Below, in pieces: positions 33,213-42,213 of a stretch of DNA of 42,684 nt. Positions within the stretch are counted from its first letter, which is position 1, and every line of letters starts with the position of its first letter. This stretch comes from CAZECE01 sp964510525 (GTDB lineage Bacteria; Pseudomonadota; Gammaproteobacteria; Pseudomonadales; JANQJO01): NCBI GenBank assembly GCA_964510525.1, contig CAZECE010000078.1, positions 1 through 42,684 of the forward strand. Reading direction: 5' to 3'. The position numbers and the translations under genes were made by a program. Below the pieces are notes generated by a model. It saw nothing but the letters and a program-made list of their open reading frames with translations, was not told the DNA's origin and searched no databases.

Positions 33213-33383
33213 TCACATGTCCGCTAACTTTTTAAAAGTTTTTTGATGACTTCTCAACACAAGCTTTGTCTCAGATTTAATAATTTGCTTTCCTTGATCA
33301 CCAGATAAATCAAAAGAATGTTTGCACTTAATTTTTGGCCGCTCTACTGGCTTTACACCATATTTTTCAATTTTTTTATTCAT
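33213..33383 (-). CDS. Small basic protein upstream of the Fic gene
   Basis: The product has 56 residues. GGAG lies six bases upstream of the ATG at 33383; the longer frame from 33413 lacks such a site. The sequence is Lys-rich with HSFDLSGDQGKQIIKSETK in the middle. It has no signal peptide, no SxxxEG motif like that of Fic antitoxins, and no family I can name with certainty. It ends 13 bp before the Fic start, so a partner or regulator role is possible but unproven. Confidence 0.55.
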   Translation of the reverse strand: MNKKIEKYGVKPVERPKIKCKHSFDLSGDQGKQIIKSETKLVLRSHQKTFKKLADM

Positions 33384-33443
33384 TATTTTCTCCGCAAAAA
33401 TTCTTTGATTCACATTGTAGATGCGATTGCCAAATTTTACGCT

Positions 33444-34646
33444 CTAAACATCACAAAACAACCCCTCCGCAACCGGTGATCGAAACCTCAACGCCCCAAT
33501 ATCAATACACTCAGACGAACGACTCACTAGGGTTTTGGACGCCACCCGATACCCACTGCCTTCTGCGTTTTCAAACAGGCTTTCCAATTTATTTAGGTTA
33601 GCCGCCATGCGAGATTGAGGGGAAGCTGTCCACTTGCATTCGAACAAATGCAATTGCAGCCCCTGCTCCACGATAAAATCCACTTCGTTTTGCTGTTGGT
33701 CTCGGTAGTACCACAACCGACCACTGCCTCCGCCTTGCGCAACCAACCGCTTTCGCAATTCGGCAAACACAAACGTCTCCCACAGCGCACCGATCATCGT
33801 TGATTGTGGCAATGCCTCTTGGGTAATCCCCAACACGCCACACACCAAACCCACATCGGAAAAATACAATTTCGGTGATTTCACCAAACGTTTTTTCATG
33901 TTCACAAACCAAGGCTCTAGCAACACCACATGCCCCAGGGCCTCTAATACACTGAGCCATTGCGAAATGGTCGAGACACTGACCCCAACCTCTCGCGCTA
34001 ACATCGATTTATTCAATTGCTGCCCGGTACGCAACGCAGCGGCTTTCAAAAAACGTTCGTAATCGCGCAAACTGCCAACCGCTAAAATGTGCCGAACATC
34101 GCGCTCTAAATAGGTCGCGATGTAGGAATCTAAAAACAACTGAGTGGGTCTTGTGGGATCCACCCACAGTTCCGGAAAACCGCCTCGAACCATCCACTGT
34201 TCAAAAGCAACGGTCTCTTGAGTGATTAACCCAGCCGCTAACAGCTCCTCACAACTCAAGCCTTCCAACTCCAAAATTGCAGCACGCCCTGCTAAGGATT
34301 CCCCTACACCCTGCATCAATAAAAATTTTTGCGATCCCGTTAATATAAATTGGCCCTTCTGATCTCGATTCTGATCAATCACCGTTTTTAAAAATCGAAA
34401 CAGCGATGGCGCGTACTGCACCTCATCGATCACCACAGGCGCCGGGTGCGCCTGCAAAAAAGCTTCAGGGTCTTCTTCTGCCTGTTCGGCCGTAAGCGGG
34501 CGATCTAAGGTGACGTAATGATGATCCGGCAACAACTTTTGAATGAACGTGGTTTTTCCGACCTGACGAGAGCCAGTTAAGACCACACAGGGAAAATGCT
34601 GCACGGCCTCTAAAAAACAATGCGTTAGCTGTCGTTGAATGTACAT
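33444..34646 (-). CDS. AAA+ ATPase with DUF4143 (fourth of four)
   Basis: The product has 400 residues. Walker A is GSRQVGKTT (25-33), Walker B is PVVIDEVQYAP, the sensor region is FILTGSQKFLLM, and NEVDFIVEQG is in the C-terminal nuclease-like part. Two short scraps of its 3' region occur downstream at 30520 and 32140, which shows that related genes were lost or copied there. It sits next to hemW at the edge of the conserved core, 84 bp away; no clear promoter is seen in that gap. Confidence 0.85.
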   Translation of the reverse strand: MYIQRQLTHCFLEAVQHFPCVVLTGSRQVGKTTFIQKLLPDHHYVTLDRPLTAEQAEEDPEAFLQAHPAPVVIDEVQYAPSLFRFLKTVIDQNRDQKGQFILTGSQKFLLMQGVGESLAGRAAILELEGLSCEELLAAGLITQETVAFEQWMVRGGFPELWVDPTRPTQLFLDSYIATYLERDVRHILAVGSLRDYERFLKAAALRTGQQLNKSMLAREVGVSVSTISQWLSVLEALGHVVLLEPWFVNMKKRLVKSPKLYFSDVGLVCGVLGITQEALPQSTMIGALWETFVFAELRKRLVAQGGGSGRLWYYRDQQQNEVDFIVEQGLQLHLFECKWTASPQSRMAANLNKLESLFENAEGSGYRVASKTLVSRSSECIDIGALRFRSPVAEGLFCDV

Positions 34647-34730
34647 ATCAGCAAGTCATGAAGTTAAATATTTTTGATATAACCATGTGAAAATATACGA
34701 CCCAATCGAAAGATTGTCAAAGCCGTACGT

Positions 34731-35927
34731 CTACCCCCCACAAAACAACCCCACCAAATCATTTAAAAACCGCTCGCCTAACGCCGTTTTGCGAAACACG
34801 TTTTCCTCTTCTTCCACAATCAACCCCAACCGAACCGCCTCAGCTAAAGGTGCTTCAATGCAGGATTTTGACAAACCTAAACGGGTTTCAAAATCGTTTA
34901 CCGAAAACACATCCCTCAAACGCCACACATTGAGCGCGTATTCAAAAGGTAACTCCGCTGTCTTCACCTCATCCACCACATGCGGAAACTGCACTTGGCT
35001 TTGGTATTGCGGCGGCATTTTGTGTTGCCGCGTGCGCACCACCGCGCGCGTTTTCGGATCGGTTAACTTGCCGTGCGCGCCCGCACCAATCCCCAGATAA
35101 TCACCAAAGCGCCAATATTGTCGGTTGTGTACACTGCGATGATCTGGCTGTTTCGCATAAGCTGAGACTTCATAAGCAGTAAACCCCTGCTCGGCAAAAT
35201 AAGCCTGGCCGGCTTGAAACATCTGATCGATCACCCCCTCCGTCGGTAACGGTGGCGGCGTGCGATAAAACGCGGTATTCGGCTCTAACGTCAGTTGGTA
35301 CCACGAAAGATGTGTGATCGGAAACGCCAGCGCTTTTTTTAAATCCGCCACACACTCACGAACCCCTTGCTCTGGCAAGCCCATCATCAAATCCACATTG
35401 ATGCGCTCAAAACCCACCGCTAAGGCATGCTCGATGGCCGCCTCCGCCTGATCCGCCGAATGAATCCGCCCCAAATGGTTTAAAGCCTCGGCTTGAAAAC
35501 TCTGCACACCAATCGACAATCGATTAATACCAACATCAAAATACCCTTGCAGATGCGCTTGATCGAGCCGGCCAGGGTTCGCTTCAATCGTTACTTCCAT
35601 TTCAGGGTGACATCGTAACTGTGCGCGCACATCACAGAGCAGCGACTCATAAAATTCTGGCGGCAACACACTGGGGGTACCACCGCCAATAAATATGCTG
35701 ATGAGTTGGCGCTGCGCTAACTGAGCCCACTCATTAAAACGCTTAATCTGAGCTTGTAAATCTTGTTTTAAGGCCCCTAGGTAAGGGGCCCAATCCGGCA
35801 CTTGCGAGTGGTTCGCAAGCGCATGAGAATTAAAATCACAGTAAGGGCATTTTTTTACACACCAAGGCACATGCACGTACAACGACAGCGATTGATCACT
35901 GGCAAGCACAGAATCGGTGTCTAACAC
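34731..35927 (-). CDS. hemW: HemW-type radical SAM heme chaperone
   Basis: The product has 398 residues. The radical SAM cluster motif CVKKCPYC (Cys 23, 27, 30) sits in LYVHVPWCVKKCPYCDFNSH, diagnostic of HemW (formerly annotated as oxygen-independent coproporphyrinogen III oxidase). IFIGGGTPSVL and SIGVQSF follow as expected. HemW lacks CPO activity and delivers heme to membrane proteins in characterised bacteria. The start is a GTG (35927) directly after the rdgB stop, in the conserved order metX-metW-rdgB-hemW. Confidence 0.93.
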   Translation of the reverse strand: MLDTDSVLASDQSLSLYVHVPWCVKKCPYCDFNSHALANHSQVPDWAPYLGALKQDLQAQIKRFNEWAQLAQRQLISIFIGGGTPSVLPPEFYESLLCDVRAQLRCHPEMEVTIEANPGRLDQAHLQGYFDVGINRLSIGVQSFQAEALNHLGRIHSADQAEAAIEHALAVGFERINVDLMMGLPEQGVRECVADLKKALAFPITHLSWYQLTLEPNTAFYRTPPPLPTEGVIDQMFQAGQAYFAEQGFTAYEVSAYAKQPDHRSVHNRQYWRFGDYLGIGAGAHGKLTDPKTRAVVRTRQHKMPPQYQSQVQFPHVVDEVKTAELPFEYALNVWRLRDVFSVNDFETRLGLSKSCIEAPLAEAVRLGLIVEEEENVFRKTALGERFLNDLVGLFCGG

Positions 35928-36554
35928 CTAAACCGCCCAAAAAGGATCGCTTTGTACCGCCTGTTTGAATTGCGCTAACGCTTGACCCCGATGAGAACGC
36001 TGATTTTTGTCAACGGGCGACAGCTCGGCCGCAGAAACACCCGACTGAGAGTCGATAAATATCGGATCATAACCAAAACCGCCGGCACCGCTGATCTCAG
36101 TCACGACTTTACCCGGCCAAATGCCTTGATAAATGCCGGGCAGCGGATCGTCGGCCGTGCGCAGTGTCACAATCACACACACAAAGGCCGCCGGGCTTTC
36201 AGCGACACCCTGTTGTTTTAGTGCTGTCAACACCGCTTGAATGTTGTCTTGATCAGTCGCGTTTTCCCCTGCAAATCGCGCCGAGATCACCCCAGGCGCA
36301 CCACCTAAGGCCTCCACCACCAAACCCGAATCGTCCGCCATTGCCGGCAATCCCGTTTCTCGGCTCGCATGACGTGCTTTTAACAGGGCGTTTTCAACAA
36401 AGGTGGATCCGGTTTCTTCAACGGATTCAATCGCCCAATGATCCTGACTCCGTAAATCAACCTGGTACTCCGCTAGAATCGCATGGATCTCTTTGATCTT
36501 GCCCGCATTCCCGGAGGCTAATACCGCGGTTGCTTGTTTCTTATTTTCACTCAT
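35928..36554 (-). CDS. rdgB: RdgB/HAM1 non-canonical purine NTP pyrophosphatase
   Basis: The product has 208 residues from the ATG at 36554, which overlaps the metW stop (ATGA). The frame upstream lies within metW. LASGNAGKIKEI at the N-terminus and ADDSGLVVEALGGAPGVISARF in the middle (key residues Asp-Asp-Ser-Gly) are the family signatures; GGFGYDPIF and SHRGQAL complete the active site. The enzyme hydrolyses dITP, ITP and XTP to keep deaminated purines out of nucleic acid. Confidence 0.95.
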   Translation of the reverse strand: MSENKKQATAVLASGNAGKIKEIHAILAEYQVDLRSQDHWAIESVEETGSTFVENALLKARHASRETGLPAMADDSGLVVEALGGAPGVISARFAGENATDQDNIQAVLTALKQQGVAESPAAFVCVIVTLRTADDPLPGIYQGIWPGKVVTEISGAGGFGYDPIFIDSQSGVSAAELSPVDKNQRSHRGQALAQFKQAVQSDPFWAV

Positions 36555-37165
36555 TGCACGGTCATCCTTGCCAATCGATACACGGCCGTCTCTCCGAACA
36601 GGTTCGGCCACCAAATTTTACGACGCGATTTGCGGTAACTCGAATCCACCACACAACGCTCGAGCACCTGAATACCCAGCTGCCGACACAGGGCTTCAAA
36701 ATCTTTAAAGGTGCATAAATGAATGTTCGGCGTATCGTACCAACGATGCGGCAACGCCTTGGAGACCGGCATGCGGCCAAAGAAAGCCAGCTGCAAACGA
36801 ATTTTCCAATAACCAAAATTCGGAAACGTCACAATCCCTTCTTTGCCAACGCGCAGCATCTCTTGCAACACCTCATCAGGCCGGCGCACCGCTTGGATGG
36901 CTTGTGCCATAATCACCGTATCAAACTGATCGCGCGCAAACGGCCCCAAGCCCTGATCAATGTTGCGCTCGATCACAGACACCCCGCGCGAAACGCAGGC
37001 TTCGATGTTGCTGGCATCAATCTCCAAGCCATACCCAGAGATCTTTTTTTTCGCTTGCAGCTCCGCCAGCAATCGCCCATCACCGCACCCTAAATCCAAC
37101 ACATGCGCACCTTGTGGAATCCAGTGCTCTAAAATTTGCAGATCGGGCCGTTTCGAAACACTCAT
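36551..37165 (-). CDS. metW: MetW methyltransferase-like protein of methionine synthesis
   Basis: The product has 204 residues. LDLGCGDGRLL is SAM motif I, and FGRMPVSKALPHRWYDTPN is characteristic of MetW. Start and stop overlap the neighbours: TGATG with metX and ATGA with rdgB. MetW is paired with MetX in proteobacteria and supports homoserine acylation. A GTG three bases earlier (37168) is the alternative start. Confidence 0.93.
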   Translation of the reverse strand: MSVSKRPDLQILEHWIPQGAHVLDLGCGDGRLLAELQAKKKISGYGLEIDASNIEACVSRGVSVIERNIDQGLGPFARDQFDTVIMAQAIQAVRRPDEVLQEMLRVGKEGIVTFPNFGYWKIRLQLAFFGRMPVSKALPHRWYDTPNIHLCTFKDFEALCRQLGIQVLERCVVDSSYRKSRRKIWWPNLFGETAVYRLARMTVQ

Positions 37166-38310
37166 CACTCACCCGCCTCAGTTGAGACCTGTGCTAAATA
37201 GGTTTTCAACAAATAATAATACCGAGGCACGTGCAACAAAAACGCATCATGCCCCTCAGAAGCCTCCACTTCGGCGTAACTGACTCGCTTGCGCGCTTGC
37301 ATCAAGGCATCGACCATTTCTCGCGAACGCTCAGGCGCAAACCGCCAATCGCTGCTGAAACTGACCAACAGAAATTGGCACAAGGTGCCTTCCAACGCCA
37401 ACGCCAGATCATCATTAAACGCACCCGCCGGATCAAAGTAATCCAAGGCTTTGGTCATCAACAAATAGGTATTGGCATCGAACTGCCCGGAAAACGTTTC
37501 CCCTTGGTAGCGTAAATAACTCTCGACTTGAAACTGGGTATCAAAATCAAAGTTCAAACTCCCAGTTTTAAGCTCACGACCGAACTTTTCTCGCATCGCG
37601 TGATCCGACAAATACGTCACATGCCCCAACATACGCGCCAACATCAAACCCAACTTAGGGTTAACCGAGCGCTCTCGATAATGACCTTCTTTGAAGTCCG
37701 GATCCGACATAATGGCGTGGCGCGAAATTTCATTAAACGCAATGTTCTGCGCCGAGAGTTTAGGCGCGGAGGCAATCACCACCGCATGGCGCAGGGCTTC
37801 AGGGTAAGTGATGGCCCACTGTAACGCCTGCATGCCGCCTAAGCTGCCACCGATCACGGCCGCCCATTGCGTAATGCCCAACACCTCAGCCAACTTTTTT
37901 TGACTGTGCACCCAGTCTTTCACCGTCATGACCGGAAAGTTCGGCCCCCAGACAGCGCCCGTTTCAGGATTGACATCCACGGGACCGGTGCTGCCATGAC
38001 AGCCACCCAAGTTGTTGCTGCACACCACAAAAAACCGATCGGTATCGATGGGTTTTCCAGGGCCAATGTACAAATCCCACCAGCCCGGTTTTTTATCTTC
38101 CGCGCTGTGCCAGCCCGCCGCGTGCTGATGACCACTCAACGCATGACACACCAAAATCGCATTGGATTTTGATGGGTTCAATTCACCATAGGTTTCATAC
38201 GCCAAGGTGTAGGCAGGCAGTACCCGACCCGAAACCAACGCCAAAGGATCCGTAAAATGATGCGCTTGCGGTTCTACCCACCCCAACGGGCCAGGATCGG
38301 TGACGGACAT
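37165..38310 (-). CDS. metX: MetX homoserine O-acyltransferase
   Basis: The product has 381 residues. It is an alpha/beta-hydrolase fold with nucleophile elbow GGSLGGMQ (Ser 156), catalytic Asp in SSDWRF, and His in SEGHDAFL. The enzyme activates homoserine by O-acetylation or O-succinylation in methionine synthesis. Many gammaproteobacterial MetX enzymes use succinyl-CoA, and the choice cannot be fixed from what I see. Its start overlaps the stop of the aminotransferase gene by one base (TGATG), so both are likely translated in series. Confidence 0.94.
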   Translation of the reverse strand: MSVTDPGPLGWVEPQAHHFTDPLALVSGRVLPAYTLAYETYGELNPSKSNAILVCHALSGHQHAAGWHSAEDKKPGWWDLYIGPGKPIDTDRFFVVCSNNLGGCHGSTGPVDVNPETGAVWGPNFPVMTVKDWVHSQKKLAEVLGITQWAAVIGGSLGGMQALQWAITYPEALRHAVVIASAPKLSAQNIAFNEISRHAIMSDPDFKEGHYRERSVNPKLGLMLARMLGHVTYLSDHAMREKFGRELKTGSLNFDFDTQFQVESYLRYQGETFSGQFDANTYLLMTKALDYFDPAGAFNDDLALALEGTLCQFLLVSFSSDWRFAPERSREMVDALMQARKRVSYAEVEASEGHDAFLLHVPRYYYLLKTYLAQVSTEAGE

Positions 38311-39926
38311 CAGTTGTCCAACCCGGGTGGCGCATGCAGACGTTTAGCCACCTCTGCAAACACGCGATCCAACAGTTGCACCACCAACACCACTTGCGCT
38401 TCGGTGATCTTGAAATTCGGTGTTAACCGCAAATAGTTGTCCTTACCGCCGTGAATAATATTCAAGCCTTGTTGACGTAACTGGCGCTCCAAACCGTTCG
38501 GCCCAACAACCGGCACCACGGTACGCGTAACACCCGCCTCATCGGTTACATCAGCAATTTTAAGCGCCAACAACAACCCTGTGCCTTGCACACCTGAAAT
38601 CAACGCCGGGTATTTTGTTTGCAGGCCTTCAAACGCGGTCATAAATTGCTGGCTGCGCGCGTGCATATTAGCGCGCACCTCAGGGGTCATCTCGTTGAAA
38701 ACGGCAATCGCCATTTCCGCGGCCTTGGCGTTGCCTGTCATCGTATTACCGTAAGTCCCCACTTCGTACAAACGCGACGCTCGAGCATTTAATACCAGCA
38801 TGGAACCCGGATAAATACCGCCGGTTAAGGCCTTGGAAAACACTTCAATATCCGGTCGCTGGCAACCATCAAATGCTGGAGCGCTTAACGGGCTTAAACA
38901 CCCATAGGTGCGCCACCCCGATTGCACGGAATCAACAAGCAACAGACCGTCTTCCTGCTCGGTCAACGCCCGTGCTCGCTGATAAAATTCCGCCGTGATC
39001 GCACGCCCAGGGTCGCCTTCCCCTTGCACCATCTCCATCACCACGGCCGCCACATGCGCACCCTGCTCGCGCGCCTGATCATACACCCGCTCTAACGCCG
39101 CCACATCATTCGCCGGCACACTGTGCACGTCATACGCACTCGAGCGCGGCGTCAGAGTGCGCTCATACGCCGCCTTGGTGGAATTCGACAAGCCCGCCGG
39201 TCGCGAGGTACGCCCATGAAAGCTGCCTTCCAGATTGATGACCCACTGCGGCGTTGCCACTTGATCAGCACCCGAGCCCACGCGCTCTTTAATCAAGCGC
39301 TCCACATACTGCAAGCCCAGCTCCATGGCTTCCGAACCACTGTTCAGCATTTGAATGTCGAACTGACCTGAGCCTAACCCCAGCTCATCGGCCACCCGGT
39401 GCTTTAATTCGATTTGCGACCAGTGCGGGGTCATGATGTTCGCAATCACATGCGGATGGCCCATCACCGCCTGCAACGCTTCAGGGTTATGCCCAAAAGC
39501 ATCTTTGCCATAACCGCCCACCGAGAGAAAAACACCGCCGTGCGTGGAGACTTCCCACGCGCCTTTTCCCGCCAGCATGATGAACGGGGTTTTGGCCGCA
39601 GGCGCGTAAAAATCACGAAAAACACCCGCAAATGTCTGCAGCGCCTGCTTTTCTGGCGTGCTAAACACACGAGCTTGTTGCGGAAACGTCGTCTGAACGC
39701 GCTGCTTTTCGTTCAAGGCCGTCAACAGCGCCAAACGCAAATCCGGATCTTTGGCCCAATGGGATCGTAAATCCCGTTTCGTCAAACCAACCGACTCGCG
39801 CCCCTCGTGCGGCACAGACTGCAATCGATTCAGCAAGCCCTCACAGAGCAGAGCCGTGACACCTGGGGACACTTTGGCGACATATTTGGCGGTACAATGT
39901 ATCGCAATATGGGTGAAAACAGACAT
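38310..39926 (-). CDS. Class III PLP-dependent aminotransferase inserted upstream of metX
   Basis: The product has 538 residues from the ATG at 39926; a TTG at 39941 is the only earlier start. An extra N-terminal region of about 120 residues precedes the aminotransferase core. In the core, LNSGSEAMELGL, VDSVQSGWRT (Asp about 331) and FSKALTGGIYPG (PLP Lys about 365) are typical of class III enzymes related to ornithine or 4-aminobutyrate aminotransferases. The substrate is unknown. The gene lies between yggT and metX, where the common gammaproteobacterial order has metX directly after yggT, and it overlaps metX by one base. A link to amino-acid supply is therefore plausible. Confidence 0.85.
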   Translation of the reverse strand: MSVFTHIAIHCTAKYVAKVSPGVTALLCEGLLNRLQSVPHEGRESVGLTKRDLRSHWAKDPDLRLALLTALNEKQRVQTTFPQQARVFSTPEKQALQTFAGVFRDFYAPAAKTPFIMLAGKGAWEVSTHGGVFLSVGGYGKDAFGHNPEALQAVMGHPHVIANIMTPHWSQIELKHRVADELGLGSGQFDIQMLNSGSEAMELGLQYVERLIKERVGSGADQVATPQWVINLEGSFHGRTSRPAGLSNSTKAAYERTLTPRSSAYDVHSVPANDVAALERVYDQAREQGAHVAAVVMEMVQGEGDPGRAITAEFYQRARALTEQEDGLLLVDSVQSGWRTYGCLSPLSAPAFDGCQRPDIEVFSKALTGGIYPGSMLVLNARASRLYEVGTYGNTMTGNAKAAEMAIAVFNEMTPEVRANMHARSQQFMTAFEGLQTKYPALISGVQGTGLLLALKIADVTDEAGVTRTVVPVVGPNGLERQLRQQGLNIIHGGKDNYLRLTPNFKITEAQVVLVVQLLDRVFAEVAKRLHAPPGLDN

Positions 39927-39958
39927 ATAACAACCGCCCAATCAGTACTATCAAATTA

Positions 39959-40498
39959 TTATTGTAGTACGGGGAATAAAATACTCAGCGCATAAAGCCC
40001 CATCAACACCACCATGGGCGACAGATCCAAGCCACCCATATCCGGCAAAATTCGACGCACTGGCGCCAACAAGGGCTCCGTCAACTGATGCAATAAAGCG
40101 ATCATCGGGTTATAACCTCCGGGCTGCACCCAGCTTAAAATCACTTGCACAAAGATCGTGAACACAAAAAAGTCCAACACCAAGCGGATGCTTTGGATCA
40201 CACTGTTGACCACAACAAAGGTCGGGTCCAACGCAATGCCTTTTAAAATGCTCTCAAAACAGACCACCAAACTCTGCACGACCAGCAATAAAAAAATCGC
40301 TGAAAAGTCCACGGGGCGAATCGGAATAAAGCGATGCATGGGTCGTAAAAACGGGTTCGTGGCTTTAACTACAAACTGACACACCGGGTTGTAGAAATCC
40401 GCACGCACCACCTGCAGAATAATGCGCGCCAAAATACAAAAGCTGTATAACGTCAGCAGCGTTGAAATGATGAAAAACAGTGCCCCTGCAACATTCAT
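39959..40498 (-). CDS. yggT: YggT-family integral membrane protein
   Basis: The product has 179 residues with two homologous halves, each with a hydrophobic hairpin: ADFYNPVCQFVVKATNPFLRP in the first half and GGYNPMIALLHQLTEPLLAPVRR in the second. It is conserved beside proC and yggS. A role in osmotic tolerance or cell-envelope organisation has been proposed for the family. The start is preceded by a duplicated ribosome-binding site and start codon (see 40495-40532). Confidence 0.93.
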   Translation of the reverse strand: MNVAGALFFIISTLLTLYSFCILARIILQVVRADFYNPVCQFVVKATNPFLRPMHRFIPIRPVDFSAIFLLLVVQSLVVCFESILKGIALDPTFVVVNSVIQSIRLVLDFFVFTIFVQVILSWVQPGGYNPMIALLHQLTEPLLAPVRRILPDMGGLDLSPMVVLMGLYALSILFPVLQ

Positions 40499-40532
40499 TG
40501 TTTACCCTCTAACATTGTTTACCCTCTAACCT
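40495..40532 (-). promoter_or_regulatory. Duplicated ribosome-binding site and a 6-codon upstream frame before yggT
   Basis: On the minus strand TTAGAGGGTAAACAATG occurs twice in tandem (17-bp unit). The first ATG (40515) opens a six-residue frame that ends TGA at 40497-40495, overlapping the yggT ATG (40498) as ATGA. Ribosomes starting at the first site could feed yggT by re-initiation. Confidence 0.6.
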
Positions 40533-40553
40533 TGTTGATCTTCTAAAAATTAA

Positions 40554-41390
40554 TTATTCATTACCAAACTCGGCCGCTAACTCACGAGCGCGATCGGACG
40601 CCGCCATCATCGCACGCGCCACCGTATCGTGCAGGCCACGCTCTATAAACGTATTCAGCGCCGCTTCTGTGGTGCCCCTAGGTGAGGTCACCCGCCGCCT
40701 CAGCTCTGCAACATCCACATCACTGCTTGCCGCTAACGCCACCGCACCTTCAGCGGTTTTCAACACCCAATCGCGCGCTTGATCTTGCGTTAATCCTTGT
40801 GCCTCCGCGGCCTGCATCATGGCTTCCATGAATAAAAAGTAATACGCCGGCCCGCTGCCAGAAAGCGCGGTGACTGGGTCTAACAAGGCTTCGTGATCAA
40901 CCCAACCCACAGCACCAACCGCCGCCCCAATCAAATCGGCCTGTTTTTTTTGCGCCTCAGTCACCGCCTCGTTGGCGAACAATACCGTCAGTCCTTTTTG
41001 GATCAAAGCCGGTGTGTTGGGCATAGCGCGGATAATACTTTGCTGACTGCGATCACTTCCCAGCCCCTTGGCCATACTGTTCAATGTGACGCCGGCTGCG
41101 ACCGAAATCACCAGCGCCGCCTCCGACAAGCCCGCTGGTACCAAGGTGGGTAATACCGCTGGCATGATCTGCGGCTTCACACATAGCACGACCGCATCCG
41201 CGGCCCCTAACGACAACACCTCAGAAGCAACAACGCCAAACCGCTCTTTAAGGCTGGCCTGTATGTCGTCATTGGGGTCTGTCACTTGAATGCAATTAGC
41301 AGGAAAGCCAGACTCAATCAATCCGCCAATCAGACTGGCGGCCATATTGCCACCACCCACAAAGTGCAGATTAAAAGGCGTTACGGTCAT
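40554..41390 (-). CDS. proC: Pyrroline-5-carboxylate reductase
   Basis: The product has 278 residues. The Rossmann motif VGGGNMA (about 11-17) is at the N-terminus, SVAAGV and MPNTPA are in the middle, and the signature TSPRGTTEAAL is near the C-terminus. The enzyme makes proline from 1-pyrroline-5-carboxylate with NAD(P)H. It lies 21 bp after yggS and before yggT, the usual order. Confidence 0.96.
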   Translation of the reverse strand: MTVTPFNLHFVGGGNMAASLIGGLIESGFPANCIQVTDPNDDIQASLKERFGVVASEVLSLGAADAVVLCVKPQIMPAVLPTLVPAGLSEAALVISVAAGVTLNSMAKGLGSDRSQQSIIRAMPNTPALIQKGLTVLFANEAVTEAQKKQADLIGAAVGAVGWVDHEALLDPVTALSGSGPAYYFLFMEAMMQAAEAQGLTQDQARDWVLKTAEGAVALAASSDVDVAELRRRVTSPRGTTEAALNTFIERGLHDTVARAMMAASDRARELAAEFGNE

Positions 41391-41411
41391 CTTACAATCT
41401 CTACAAAATTC

Positions 41412-42101
41412 TTACGTTCGTGATCCAAACAGGGCCGTGCCCACCCGAATACAGGTACTGCCACAGGCTACCGCCTGCTCCAGATCCGCCGACATACCCA
41501 TAGAAAGCGTATCCCACTGTAATTCTGGAAATTGCTGACCCATGTCATTGAATAGACGTTGCATTTCAACAAACGCCGGCGAACAAGCAGCGGAATCTTT
41601 TGCCTGTGGTTCAGGCAGACACATCAAACCACGTAATGCCAAACGAGGCAACTGCAGGACAGCCCGAATGGCTGACTCTAATTCCGCTTCATCAAACCCC
41701 TGTTTGGTCTCTTCGGCCTCCAAATTCATTTGCAAGCAAATGTTGAGTGGTTTGACATCATCAGGACGGTATTGATTGAGCTTTGCAGCCACCTCAATCG
41801 AAGGCACGCTGTGCACCCAATCGAAGGCTTTGGCAATATAGCGCGCTTTATTGCGCTGCAGTTGGCCAATAAAATGCCAGGTAATGGGCTCACCAACCAG
41901 CTCGGCCTGCTTATCCCGGGCTTCCTGCCAATAGTTTTCCGCAAAATCGCGATGGCCTAACGCCAGCAATGCGCTGATGGCACTGACCGGATGCTTTTTA
42001 CTGACCGCGAGCAAACGAACCGACGTTTCTGGCCGATTCGCATCAACACAAGCCTTGGCCAATCGCTCGCACACGGCCCGATAAAAAGGTTCAATATTCA
42101 C
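41412..42101 (-). CDS. yggS: YggS/PLPBP pyridoxal phosphate homeostasis protein
   Basis: The product has 229 residues. The PLP-binding Lys is in LLAVSKKHP (about 31-39). HFIGQLQRNKARYI and the C-terminal LSMGMSADLEQAV are family signatures. The fold is that of the alanine racemase N-terminal domain without known catalysis; the protein balances free PLP and affects amino-acid pools. The start is GTG at 42101. It is divergent from pilT; the 112-bp gap holds both promoters, which I could not place. Confidence 0.94.
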   Translation of the reverse strand: MNIEPFYRAVCERLAKACVDANRPETSVRLLAVSKKHPVSAISALLALGHRDFAENYWQEARDKQAELVGEPITWHFIGQLQRNKARYIAKAFDWVHSVPSIEVAAKLNQYRPDDVKPLNICLQMNLEAEETKQGFDEAELESAIRAVLQLPRLALRGLMCLPEPQAKDSAACSPAFVEMQRLFNDMGQQFPELQWDTLSMGMSADLEQAVACGSTCIRVGTALFGSRT

Positions 42102-42213
42102 TCAGATTTTAAGCCTGGTTACCCAGATCAACGTTACCTAAATCAACTACACTTAAAAACAACTAATCAATCGTTACCGTGTTCTTAAGCATCTGGGTCA
42201 GGATAACAAATCT

